Source of the DNA: Streptomyces sp. NBC_00670
Lineage (GTDB): Bacteria > Actinomycetota > Actinomycetes > Streptomycetales > Streptomycetaceae
Assembly (NCBI RefSeq): GCF_036226765.1
Contig: NZ_CP109017.1
Span: 5,085,001 to 5,149,000 of the forward strand
Direction: 5' to 3'
DNA length: 64,000 bases
The notes under the pieces are model-generated. The model had not been told where the DNA came from, ran no database searches, and worked only from the letters and a program-made list of their open reading frames with translations. Positions 17,653 to 26,128 of the stretch are shown here, in pieces; positions within the stretch are counted from its first letter, which is position 1; the number at the start of each line of letters is the position of its first letter. Both the position numbers and the translations under genes were made by a program.

Positions 17653-19089
17653 ATGACGACGACAGTTGAGACGGCCGTTGCCACGGGCCGCGTCGCCCGG
17701 GTCATCGGCCCGGTCGTCGACGTGGAGTTCCCCGTCGACGCCATGCCGGAGATCTACAACGCCCTTCACGTCGAGGTGGCCGACCCGGCCCAGGACGGCG
17801 CGAAGAAGACGCTGACCCTGGAGGTCGCCCAGCACCTGGGTGACGGCCTGGTCCGCACGATCTCGATGCAGCCCACCGACGGCCTGGTCCGCCAGGCCCC
17901 GGTCACCGACACCGGCACGGGCATCACCGTCCCGGTCGGCGACTTCACCAAGGGCAAGGTGTTCAACACCCTCGGCGAGGTGCTGAACGTCGACGAGAAG
18001 TACGAGGGCGAGCGCTGGTCGATCCACCGCAAGGCCCCGAACTTCGACGAGCTCGAGTCGAAGACCGAGATGTTCGAGACCGGCGTCAAGGTCATCGACC
18101 TGCTCACCCCGTACGTCAAGGGCGGCAAGATCGGTCTGTTCGGCGGTGCCGGCGTCGGCAAGACGGTGCTCATCCAGGAGATGATCTACCGCGTCGCCAA
18201 CAACCACGACGGTGTCTCCGTGTTCGCCGGTGTCGGCGAGCGCACCCGTGAGGGCAACGACCTCATCGAGGAGATGGCCGACTCGGGCGTCATCGACAAG
18301 ACCGCGCTGGTCTTCGGCCAGATGGACGAGCCCCCGGGCACCCGTCTGCGCGTCGCGCTGGCCGGCCTGACGATGGCCGAGTACTTCCGTGACGTCCAGA
18401 AGCAGGACGTGCTGTTCTTCATCGACAACATCTTCCGCTTCACCCAGGCCGGTTCCGAGGTCTCGACCCTGCTCGGCCGCATGCCCTCCGCGGTGGGCTA
18501 CCAGCCGAACCTGGCCGACGAGATGGGCCTCCTCCAGGAGCGCATCACCTCGACCCGCGGTCACTCGATCACCTCGATGCAGGCGATCTACGTCCCCGCG
18601 GACGACCTGACCGACCCGGCCCCGGCCACCACGTTCGCCCACCTCGACGCGACGACGGTGCTCTCCCGTCCGATCTCGGAGAAGGGCATCTACCCGGCCG
18701 TGGACCCGCTGGACTCCACGTCCCGCATCCTGGACCCCCGCTACATCGCGGCGGACCACTACAACACCGCGATGCGCGTCAAGACGGTCCTGCAGAAGTA
18801 CAAGGACCTCCAGGACATCATCGCGATCCTCGGTATCGACGAGCTCGGCGAGGAGGACAAGCTCACCGTCCACCGCGCCCGTCGGGTCGAGCGCTTCCTG
18901 TCCCAGAACACCCACGTCGCCAAGCAGTTCACCGGCGTCGACGGGTCGGACGTGCCGCTGGACGAGTCGATCGCCGCGTTCAACGCGATCATCGACGGCG
19001 AGTACGACCACTTCCCCGAGCAGGCGTTCTTCCTGTGCGGTGGAATCGAGGACCTGAAGAACAACGCGAAGGAGCTGGGCGTCTCCTGA
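17653..19089 (+). CDS. atpD: ATP synthase subunit beta
   Basis: The 478-residue catalytic subunit of F1. Walker A is GGAGVGKT at 164-171, followed by GVGERTREGNDL with the catalytic glutamate and the VLFFIDNIFRF Walker B strand. ATG 17653 starts 6 bases after the atpG stop. Confidence 0.98.
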   Translation: MTTTVETAVATGRVARVIGPVVDVEFPVDAMPEIYNALHVEVADPAQDGAKKTLTLEVAQHLGDGLVRTISMQPTDGLVRQAPVTDTGTGITVPVGDFTKGKVFNTLGEVLNVDEKYEGERWSIHRKAPNFDELESKTEMFETGVKVIDLLTPYVKGGKIGLFGGAGVGKTVLIQEMIYRVANNHDGVSVFAGVGERTREGNDLIEEMADSGVIDKTALVFGQMDEPPGTRLRVALAGLTMAEYFRDVQKQDVLFFIDNIFRFTQAGSEVSTLLGRMPSAVGYQPNLADEMGLLQERITSTRGHSITSMQAIYVPADDLTDPAPATTFAHLDATTVLSRPISEKGIYPAVDPLDSTSRILDPRYIAADHYNTAMRVKTVLQKYKDLQDIIAILGIDELGEEDKLTVHRARRVERFLSQNTHVAKQFTGVDGSDVPLDESIAAFNAIIDGEYDHFPEQAFFLCGGIEDLKNNAKELGVS

Positions 19090-19203
19090 GCCCGGTGCTC
19101 GCGGCGGAGGGGGCGGGGGTCGTCCCCGTCCCCTCCTCCACGCCCATTAGACTTGTAACCAACACCCGGCATCACCGCCGGGTGGTGACCCGAGGAGCCA
19201 CCC

Positions 19204-19578
19204 TTGGCTGCTGAGCTGCACGTCGAGCTGGTCGCCGCCGACCGCCAGGTCTGGTCCGGCGAGGCCACCCTGGTCGTCGCGCGCACCACCTCCGGCGACA
19301 TCGGCGTCATGCCCGGTCACCAGCCGCTGCTCGGTGTGCTGGAGTCGGGCCCCGTGACCATCCGTACGAGTGAAGGGGGAACGGTCGTCGCCGCGGTGCA
19401 CGGCGGTTTCCTCTCCTTCGCGGACGACAAGCTGTCGCTGCTGGCCGAGATCGCCGAGCTGTCGGACGAGATCGACGTCCAGCGCGCGGAGCGGGCGCTC
19501 GAGCGCGCGAAGTCGGACGCGGACGCGTCCGCCGAGCGCCGCGCGGACGTCCGACTGCGTGCGGTGTCGGCACACTGA
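19204..19578 (+). CDS. atpC: ATP synthase subunit epsilon
   Basis: The 124-residue subunit that couples the rotor to the c-ring and restrains ATP hydrolysis: an N-terminal beta-sandwich (LHVELVAADRQVWSGEA, VMPGHQPLLGVL) and a C-terminal helical hairpin. TTG 19204 is chosen for CGAGGAGCCACC just upstream. A 114-base gap from atpD is unusual inside the operon but holds no gene. It is the last atp gene. Confidence 0.96.
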   Translation: MAAELHVELVAADRQVWSGEATLVVARTTSGDIGVMPGHQPLLGVLESGPVTIRTSEGGTVVAAVHGGFLSFADDKLSLLAEIAELSDEIDVQRAERALERAKSDADASAERRADVRLRAVSAH

Positions 19579-19602
19579 CCGCCCCGCACATGCCCTGACA
19601 CC

Positions 19603-19652
19603 CCTCAGCCGCGGCCGGTACCGGATTGCTCCGGTGCCGGCCGCGGCTGAGG
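19603..19652 (+). terminator. 22-bp stem-loop that ends the atp operon
   Basis: Bases 19603-19624 pair with 19631-19652 (one T-G wobble) around a 6-base loop, and a run of six T follows at about 19664. This is the best factor-independent terminator in the window and lies 25 bases after atpC. Confidence 0.88.
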
Positions 19653-19732
19653 CGAATCCGGATGTTTTTTCCGTTCCGTTACCTGATCCGACGGCCTGGG
19701 ACATGGCCGGGGAGACGAGGAGGTCGGTGCCG

Positions 19733-20179
19733 ATGGTCCTCGCCCTGACTGTGTGCGGAGCGGTGATCGCGCTCCTGGCCGTCGCGCTCTTCGTCTTCGG
19801 CCTCAGACGCCGGCTGATCCAGCGCTCGGGCGGCACCTTCGACTGCAGCCTGCGCTGGGACGTTCCCGAGAAGACCGACACCAGCGGCAAGGGCTGGGGA
19901 TACGGCATCGCGCGCTACAACGGCGACCGCGTCGAGTGGTTCCGCGTCTTCTCCTACGCGCCCCGTCCGCGCCGCATGCTGGAGCGCTCGGCCATCGAGG
20001 TGGCCGGCCGCCGCGCCCCCGAGGGCGAGGAGGAGCTGGCGCTGCTCTCCGAGGCCGTCATCCTGACCTGTCTGCACCGCGGGGTGCGCCTTGAGCTGGC
20101 GATGAGCGACGACGCGCTGACGGGCTTCCTGGCGTGGCTGGAGGCGGCGCCGCCGGGGCAGCGAGTGAATGTGGCCTGA
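19733..20179 (+). CDS. DUF2550 membrane-anchored protein
   Basis: A 148-residue protein with an N-terminal membrane segment (about 1-23, LALTVCGAVIALLAVALFVF), a basic stop (GLRRRL) and a cytoplasmic domain with GTFDCSLRW, GWGYGIARYNGDRVEWFRVFS and GFLAWLEAAPPGQRVN. It fits DUF2550, an actinobacterial family of unknown function almost always placed behind atpC. ATG 19733 is preferred with GAGGAGG 9 bases upstream; GTG 19727 and ATG 19703 are in-frame options. It follows the atp terminator, so it probably has its own promoter or gets read-through. Confidence 0.85.
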   Translation: MVLALTVCGAVIALLAVALFVFGLRRRLIQRSGGTFDCSLRWDVPEKTDTSGKGWGYGIARYNGDRVEWFRVFSYAPRPRRMLERSAIEVAGRRAPEGEEELALLSEAVILTCLHRGVRLELAMSDDALTGFLAWLEAAPPGQRVNVA

Positions 20180-20206
20180 GCCCGCGTACTTCTGGCAGAC
20201 GTGCAT

Positions 20207-20244
20207 CGGCCCCCTTCCCGTGTGAGCGAGCGGGAAGGGGGCCG
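20207..20244. terminator. 14-bp stem-loop between convergent DUF2550 and chitinase genes
   Basis: CGGCCCCCTTCCCG at 20207-20220 pairs perfectly with 20231-20244 around a 10-base loop. It lies between the two convergent stop codons and can act in both directions. Confidence 0.85.
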
Positions 20245-20268
20245 ACGTGTGCGGGGTGAGCCGTGGGG

Positions 20269-22116
<1,848 letters not shown>

Positions 22117-22168
22117 CCGCGCCTCCTTGTGTGGGGTTGTCGGGGGCATGACTGTGCACGCTGCCGCG

Positions 22169-22210
22169 AGAGTAGAAAGGTCTGGACCATCCGTCAATAG
22201 GTCTGGACCA
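22169..22210 (-). promoter_or_regulatory. Chitinase promoter with 12-bp direct-repeat operator
   Basis: On the minus strand TGGTCCAGACCT occurs twice, at 22199-22210 and 22178-22189, with a 21-base period. A -35 box TTGACG (22192-22197) lies between the repeats and a -10 box TACTCT (22169-22174) stands 17 bases further. One repeat thus covers the promoter spacer and the other lies just upstream of the -35. This repeat is the one described for Streptomyces chitinase promoters under chitin induction and glucose repression, and it resembles the half-sites of the DasR operator. Confidence 0.9.
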
Positions 22211-22307
22211 CTCTCGGTGCCATGGGCACGGCCCGGTCACACAAGCCCGCCCGCACCACGACGACGGCGGTACGGGCGGGAAGACGTGAACTGCGGTGAG
22301 AAGTGGC

Positions 22308-22880
22308 TCAGCGCTCCCCGCCCGGCACCCACAACACGTCTCCGGTCTCCAGGTTGGCGACGCGGGCCAGGATGAACAGGAGATCGGAGAGCCGGTTGAG
22401 GTAGGTCGCGGTGAGCGGGTTCATCGTGTCGCCGTGCGCCTCCAGGGCCGTCCACGTCGAACGCTCGGCTCGCCGCACCACCGTGCACGCCTGGTGCAGC
22501 AGGGCCGCGCCCGGGGTGCCGCCGGGCAGGATGAAGGAACGCAGCTTCTCCAGCCGCTCGTTGAACCGGTCGCAGTCCGCCTCGAGCCGGTCGACGTAGA
22601 ACTGCTCCACCCTCAGCGGCGGGAACTCCGGGTTCTCCACCACGGGCGTCGACAGATCCGCCCCCACGTCGAACAGGTCGTTCTGCACCCGGGTGAGCAC
22701 CCGGACGACGTCCGCCTCCAGCCCCCCGAGCGCGATCGCCGTCCCGACCACCGCGTTCGCCTCATTGGCGTCCGCGTACGCCGCAATCCGGGCATCGGTC
22801 TTGGGCACCCGGCTCATGTCACCGAGATGGGTGGCCCCCTTGTCGCCGGTCCGGGTGTAGATACGCGTGAGATTGACCAT
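22308..22880 (-). CDS. Cob(I)alamin adenosyltransferase, PduO type
   Basis: The 190-residue product transfers the adenosyl group of ATP to cob(I)alamin, giving coenzyme B12. PduO marks: the N-terminal RIYTRTGDKGATHLGDMSR (ATP-binding), SFILPGGTPGAALLHQACTVVRRAER and NRLSDLLFILAR. The start ATG 22880 is the one before VNLTRIYTRTGD; the upstream site is weak. Its product is the cofactor used by IcmA (54.9 kb) and served by MeaB (43.6 kb). It ends 13 bases after the ABC permease gene begins on the same strand side, so it is read after that gene. Confidence 0.94.
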   Translation of the reverse strand: MVNLTRIYTRTGDKGATHLGDMSRVPKTDARIAAYADANEANAVVGTAIALGGLEADVVRVLTRVQNDLFDVGADLSTPVVENPEFPPLRVEQFYVDRLEADCDRFNERLEKLRSFILPGGTPGAALLHQACTVVRRAERSTWTALEAHGDTMNPLTATYLNRLSDLLFILARVANLETGDVLWVPGGER

Positions 22881-22893
22881 GCGGCCAGGGTAA

Positions 22894-23652
22894 TCAGGCC
22901 CCTGCCGTCCGGAACACATGTGTGCCCGCCGCCACGGCGAGCGCCGCGAAGGCGACCGCGACGAGGGTGCCGTACAGCATGTGCGCGGTCGCGTACTGGC
23001 CCATGTAGGCGTCCCGGACCGCGTCCACCAGGTAGCGGAACGGGACGAAGTGCGAGAGCACGTCCAGCCAGGCCGGTGCCAGGGTCATCGGGAGCATCAG
23101 ACCGGACAGCAGCATCGACGGCATCGACAGGGTGCTGACCAGCGGGCCGAACTCCTGCGGCGTGGCGACCTTCATCGCCATCGCGTACGACAGCGAGGCC
23201 AGCGCGACCGTGAGCAGGGCGACGAACGCGAAGCCGATCAGCACCCCCGTCAGCGGGGCCCGCAGCCCCATCACCAGTGCGGCCAGCACCAGCAGTACCG
23301 CCTGGACGACGAAGACGGTGGCGTCCCGCAGCACCCGGCCGAGGAGGAGGGCGAGCCGGCTGACCGGTGTCACCCGCATCCGCTCCACCACCCCCTGCCC
23401 CTTCTCCATGATGACCGTGAACCCAGCGAACAGGGCGCCGAAAAGACCGAGTTGGAGCAGCAGCCCGGGGACGAGCACCTGCCAGGAGCTGCCCCCGCCG
23501 CCCAGCGGGAGCCCGGTCAGCAGCGGTCCGAAGAAGAGCAGGTAGAGCAGCGGCGTCAACACCCCGAACAGCAGCGCGAAGCGGGACCGCAGGGACTGGC
23601 GCAGATGGCGGCCGTAGACGAGGGCCGTGTCGTGGAGGAGGCGGTTGGTCAT
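22894..23652 (-). CDS. ABC-2 type transporter permease
   Basis: The 252-residue product has six predicted membrane segments and the ABC-2 fold (RSRFALLFGVLTPLLYLLFFGPL, then VPGLLLQLGLFGALFAGFTVIMEKGQGVVERMRVTPVSRLALL). The ERMRVTPVSR turn is typical of exporter permeases of the daunorubicin-resistance type. It is the membrane partner of the ATPase 19 bases upstream. The substrate cannot be told from sequence; drug or lipid export is the usual role. Confidence 0.9.
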   Translation of the reverse strand: MTNRLLHDTALVYGRHLRQSLRSRFALLFGVLTPLLYLLFFGPLLTGLPLGGGGSSWQVLVPGLLLQLGLFGALFAGFTVIMEKGQGVVERMRVTPVSRLALLLGRVLRDATVFVVQAVLLVLAALVMGLRAPLTGVLIGFAFVALLTVALASLSYAMAMKVATPQEFGPLVSTLSMPSMLLSGLMLPMTLAPAWLDVLSHFVPFRYLVDAVRDAYMGQYATAHMLYGTLVAVAFAALAVAAGTHVFRTAGA

Positions 23653-23671
23653 GTCGGCTGTCCTGCCTGTC

Positions 23672-24457
23672 CTATACGGAGACGGGGGCGGCGTCGGCCG
23701 GAGCGGGACGCCGGCCGGTGATCGCGAGGAACGTGTCCTGGAGCGTGGCGTCGATCGAGCCGCCGTGCGCCAGCTTGAGCGCGGTCGGGGTGCCCTCGGC
23801 GACGACCACGCCGTGGTCGACGATCACCAGGCGGTCGGAGAGGGCGTCGGCCTCGTCGAGGTAGTGGGTGGTCAGGAAGACCGTCGTGCCGTGCGCGTCG
23901 CGCAGCCGCCGGATCAGGTCCCACAGGTCGGCGCGGCTGCGGGGGTCCAGGCCGGTGGTGGGCTCGTCGAGGAAGAGCACCCTCGGGTGGTGGGTGAGCG
24001 CCATCGCGATGTCCAGGCGGCGCCGCTGGCCACCGGAGAGGGCCCCGCACCTGCGGTCCAGCAGCCCGGTGAGATCCAGCTCGCGGGCCAGTTCCTCGGC
24101 GCGCCCGGCCGCCTCCGCCTTCGGCAGGCGGTACAGCCGGGCCTGCGTGACCAGCTCCTCCCGCACGGTGATGCCCGGATCGACGCCGCCGGACTGGGCG
24201 ACGTATCCGCACGCCCGCCGCACCCCGGCCGGATCGCCGGCCAGGTCGTGTCCGGCGACGGTGGCCGCACCGCCGGTGGGGGTGAGCAGGGTCGTGAGCA
24301 TGCGCAGGGTCGTGGTCTTGCCCGCGCCGTTCGGGCCGAGGAAACCCAGAATCTCGCCCTCGTGGACGGTCAGGTCGACACCGCGCACGGCTTCCACGGG
24401 GCCGCGCTTGGTGGTGAAGGTGCGGGCCAGTCCGGCCGCGCTGATGACGGGTGCCAT
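23672..24457 (-). CDS. ABC transporter ATP-binding protein, DrrA-like
   Basis: The 261-residue ATPase has Walker A GPNGAGKTT near 40, the signature LSGGQRRRLDIAMAL, Walker B VLFLDEPTTGLD and the H-loop TTHYLDEAD. DrrA-like ATPases pair with ABC-2 permeases to export drugs. The C-terminal piece (HGGSIDATLQDTFLAITGR) is the usual regulatory extension. A TetR gene is divergent at 24539, with an inverted repeat in the gap, so substrate-induced derepression is likely. Confidence 0.92.
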   Translation of the reverse strand: MAPVISAAGLARTFTTKRGPVEAVRGVDLTVHEGEILGFLGPNGAGKTTTLRMLTTLLTPTGGAATVAGHDLAGDPAGVRRACGYVAQSGGVDPGITVREELVTQARLYRLPKAEAAGRAEELARELDLTGLLDRRCGALSGGQRRRLDIAMALTHHPRVLFLDEPTTGLDPRSRADLWDLIRRLRDAHGTTVFLTTHYLDEADALSDRLVIVDHGVVVAEGTPTALKLAHGGSIDATLQDTFLAITGRRPAPADAAPVSV

Positions 24458-24478
24458 GCCCTACAGAAAAACAGAGGA

Positions 24479-24511
24479 ACTGAAAGATTGCAATGACTCC
24501 AAAATTTCAGT
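24479..24511. promoter_or_regulatory. Inverted repeat between ABC exporter and TetR genes
   Basis: ACTGAAA at 24479-24485 and TTTCAGT at 24505-24511 form 7-base arms 19 bases apart, in an AT-rich island between divergent genes. Its location fits an operator for the TetR protein encoded at 24539. The half-sites are short, so this is a candidate only. Confidence 0.5.
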
Positions 24512-24538
24512 CCACCCAAGCCCGACTAGGATGCGGGC

Positions 24539-25195
24539 ATGGCTGAAGGGCTCAGGGAGCGGAAGAAGCGGCAGACCAGGCAGTACATCTCGGATGTCGC
24601 CACCGGGCTCTTCGTCGAGCGGGGCTTCGACGCGGTGACGGTCGCGGAGGTCGCCGAGGCGGCGGACGTCTCCGTCAACACCGTCTACAACTACTTCCCC
24701 GCCAAGGAGGACCTGTTCCTCGACCGCTCCGCGGGGATGGTCGACCGGCTCTCCCGCTGGGTGCGGGGGCGAGGGCGGGGCGAGTCCGCGGTCGGCGCGG
24801 TCCTGCGCGAGTTGCGCGAGGAGGTCGAGGCGGTCTCGCCCCGGGTCGGACTGCTCCCCGGATACGCCGCGTTCACGCGCGTCATCGAGGAGGCGCCCAC
24901 CCTGCGGACCCGGATGTGGGCCCTCGCCCAGGAGGCCCAGACCGACCTGGAGCGGACCCTGCGCGAGGAGACCGGGGCCGCCGACGACGACCCCCTGCCG
25001 CACCTGATGGCCGGGCAGATCTCCTGGGTGCACACGACTCTCACGGCCGTGATCGGGCGGGAGATGAGGGCCGGGCGGGACGTGCGGGAAGTGTCGCGCG
25101 AGGTGTTGGGGCTGCTCGACGACATCGAGGAGCTGTTGAGCGACCGGGTGCTCAACTACGCCGTTCGGGGCATGGAATGGACCGAGTCGGTGTGA
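24539..25195 (+). CDS. TetR-family transcriptional regulator
   Basis: The 218-residue product has an N-terminal TetR HTH (RQYISDVATGLFVERGFDAVTVAEVAEAADVSVNTVYNYFPAKEDLF, spread over about 14-60) and a variable C-terminal ligand domain. It is divergent from the ABC exporter operon and most likely represses it. The start ATG 24539 lies 29 bases from the right arm of the inverted repeat. A hairpin at 25303-25328 may end its transcript. Confidence 0.9.
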   Translation: MAEGLRERKKRQTRQYISDVATGLFVERGFDAVTVAEVAEAADVSVNTVYNYFPAKEDLFLDRSAGMVDRLSRWVRGRGRGESAVGAVLRELREEVEAVSPRVGLLPGYAAFTRVIEEAPTLRTRMWALAQEAQTDLERTLREETGAADDDPLPHLMAGQISWVHTTLTAVIGREMRAGRDVREVSREVLGLLDDIEELLSDRVLNYAVRGMEWTESV

Positions 25196-25302
25196 TGTCC
25201 GTCAAGTGAGACGTGACCCGCGTTACTTAGCGGTCACAGACGGGCGAACGGGCGCTAGGGTCCGCCGAGAGGACTGGTGACGCGCGTACTGACACCCCGT
25301 CC

Positions 25303-25328
25303 GCGCCCGCCGACACACCGGCGGGCGC
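25303..25328 (+). terminator. 10-bp stem-loop after TetR gene
   Basis: GCGCCCGCCG (25303-25312) pairs perfectly with CGGCGGGCGC (25319-25328). It lies 108 bases after the TetR stop in the 337-base gap before the STAS gene. The rest of that gap shows no gene; it probably also holds the STAS promoter. Confidence 0.6.
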
Positions 25329-25532
25329 CGGCCGCACGCGGCTCACGCGAATGGCGTACACCGGCACCGTACGCACCTCGGGGGGATCACCCGCAGGAGT
25401 GAATTCGGTATCGGTTCGCCAACAACCAGCAACCGGACCGCCCATCAGGCAGTCAGGAGTTGCATCGGAGTCGCATCAGACTTGCACCACCACGGACAAC
25501 GGAGTTCGACACCGCACTCTCGGGGAGCGCAT

Positions 25533-25856
25533 ATGCACATCAGGGGCGACCACGCCGGGCTGGTCGTCGGGGGCCGCCTCGACGTCCGGAGCGCGGCGGA
25601 CGCCCGTACGGTCCTGCACTCGGCCGTCGACGACGGAGTCGGCGACCTGGTGCTCGACCTGTCCGAACTGGACTCCTGGGACGCCACCGGACTCGGCGTC
25701 ATCATGGGAGCCCACCGGCGGGCCGGGCGGTGCGGCAGGCGGCTCGTCCTGCGCGGCGTCCCGCCCCAGATGCAGCGGCTGCTGGTCGCCACCCGGCTGC
25801 ACCGCATCCTGGCCATCGAGGGCGGCATCGGCGTGGAGTCGCTGCCCCGCGTCTGA
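25533..25856 (+). CDS. STAS-domain protein, anti-anti-sigma factor-like
   Basis: The 107-residue single STAS domain resembles SpoIIAA/BldG antagonists, which free sigma factors by binding anti-sigma kinases. The start ATG 25533 is chosen after GGGGAG. The conserved D-S-[ST]-G-L-G loop, whose first Ser is phosphorylated in SpoIIAA and BldG, reads D50-A51-T52-G53-L-G here. So the usual phospho-acceptor is Ala and only T52 could serve. No anti-sigma kinase gene is next to it; the neighbour downstream is a large P-loop ATPase. Confidence 0.85.
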   Translation: MHIRGDHAGLVVGGRLDVRSAADARTVLHSAVDDGVGDLVLDLSELDSWDATGLGVIMGAHRRAGRCGRRLVLRGVPPQMQRLLVATRLHRILAIEGGIGVESLPRV

Positions 25857-26128
25857 GCGGCCGCCCGCGGGCCGGTTCCTGCCCGGCGTACGGCACCGGG
25901 CAGGGGCGTACGTCTCGTCGCGAACCGTACGACGCGCCCAATCCTCATGAAGCCGTGATGTTGCGGACCGCCCGGTACCCCGACTGTTCCGCGATACTGT
26001 GCGAAGGTTTAGGGTTCGGCTGCCCGCCGCCCGTCAGCCCGGGCGGGTACCGGACCAGAAGCGACAGCGCGGTGTGCGGCAAGGCCGGGAGGGTTTTCGG
26101 CACACGACGCTTTTGGGGGCTAGAACCG

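Noticed and set aside
14920..19011. 1363-codon open frame on the minus strand opposite atpA, atpG and atpD
   Set aside because: Antisense shadow of three certain genes; low-complexity translation, no start signal.
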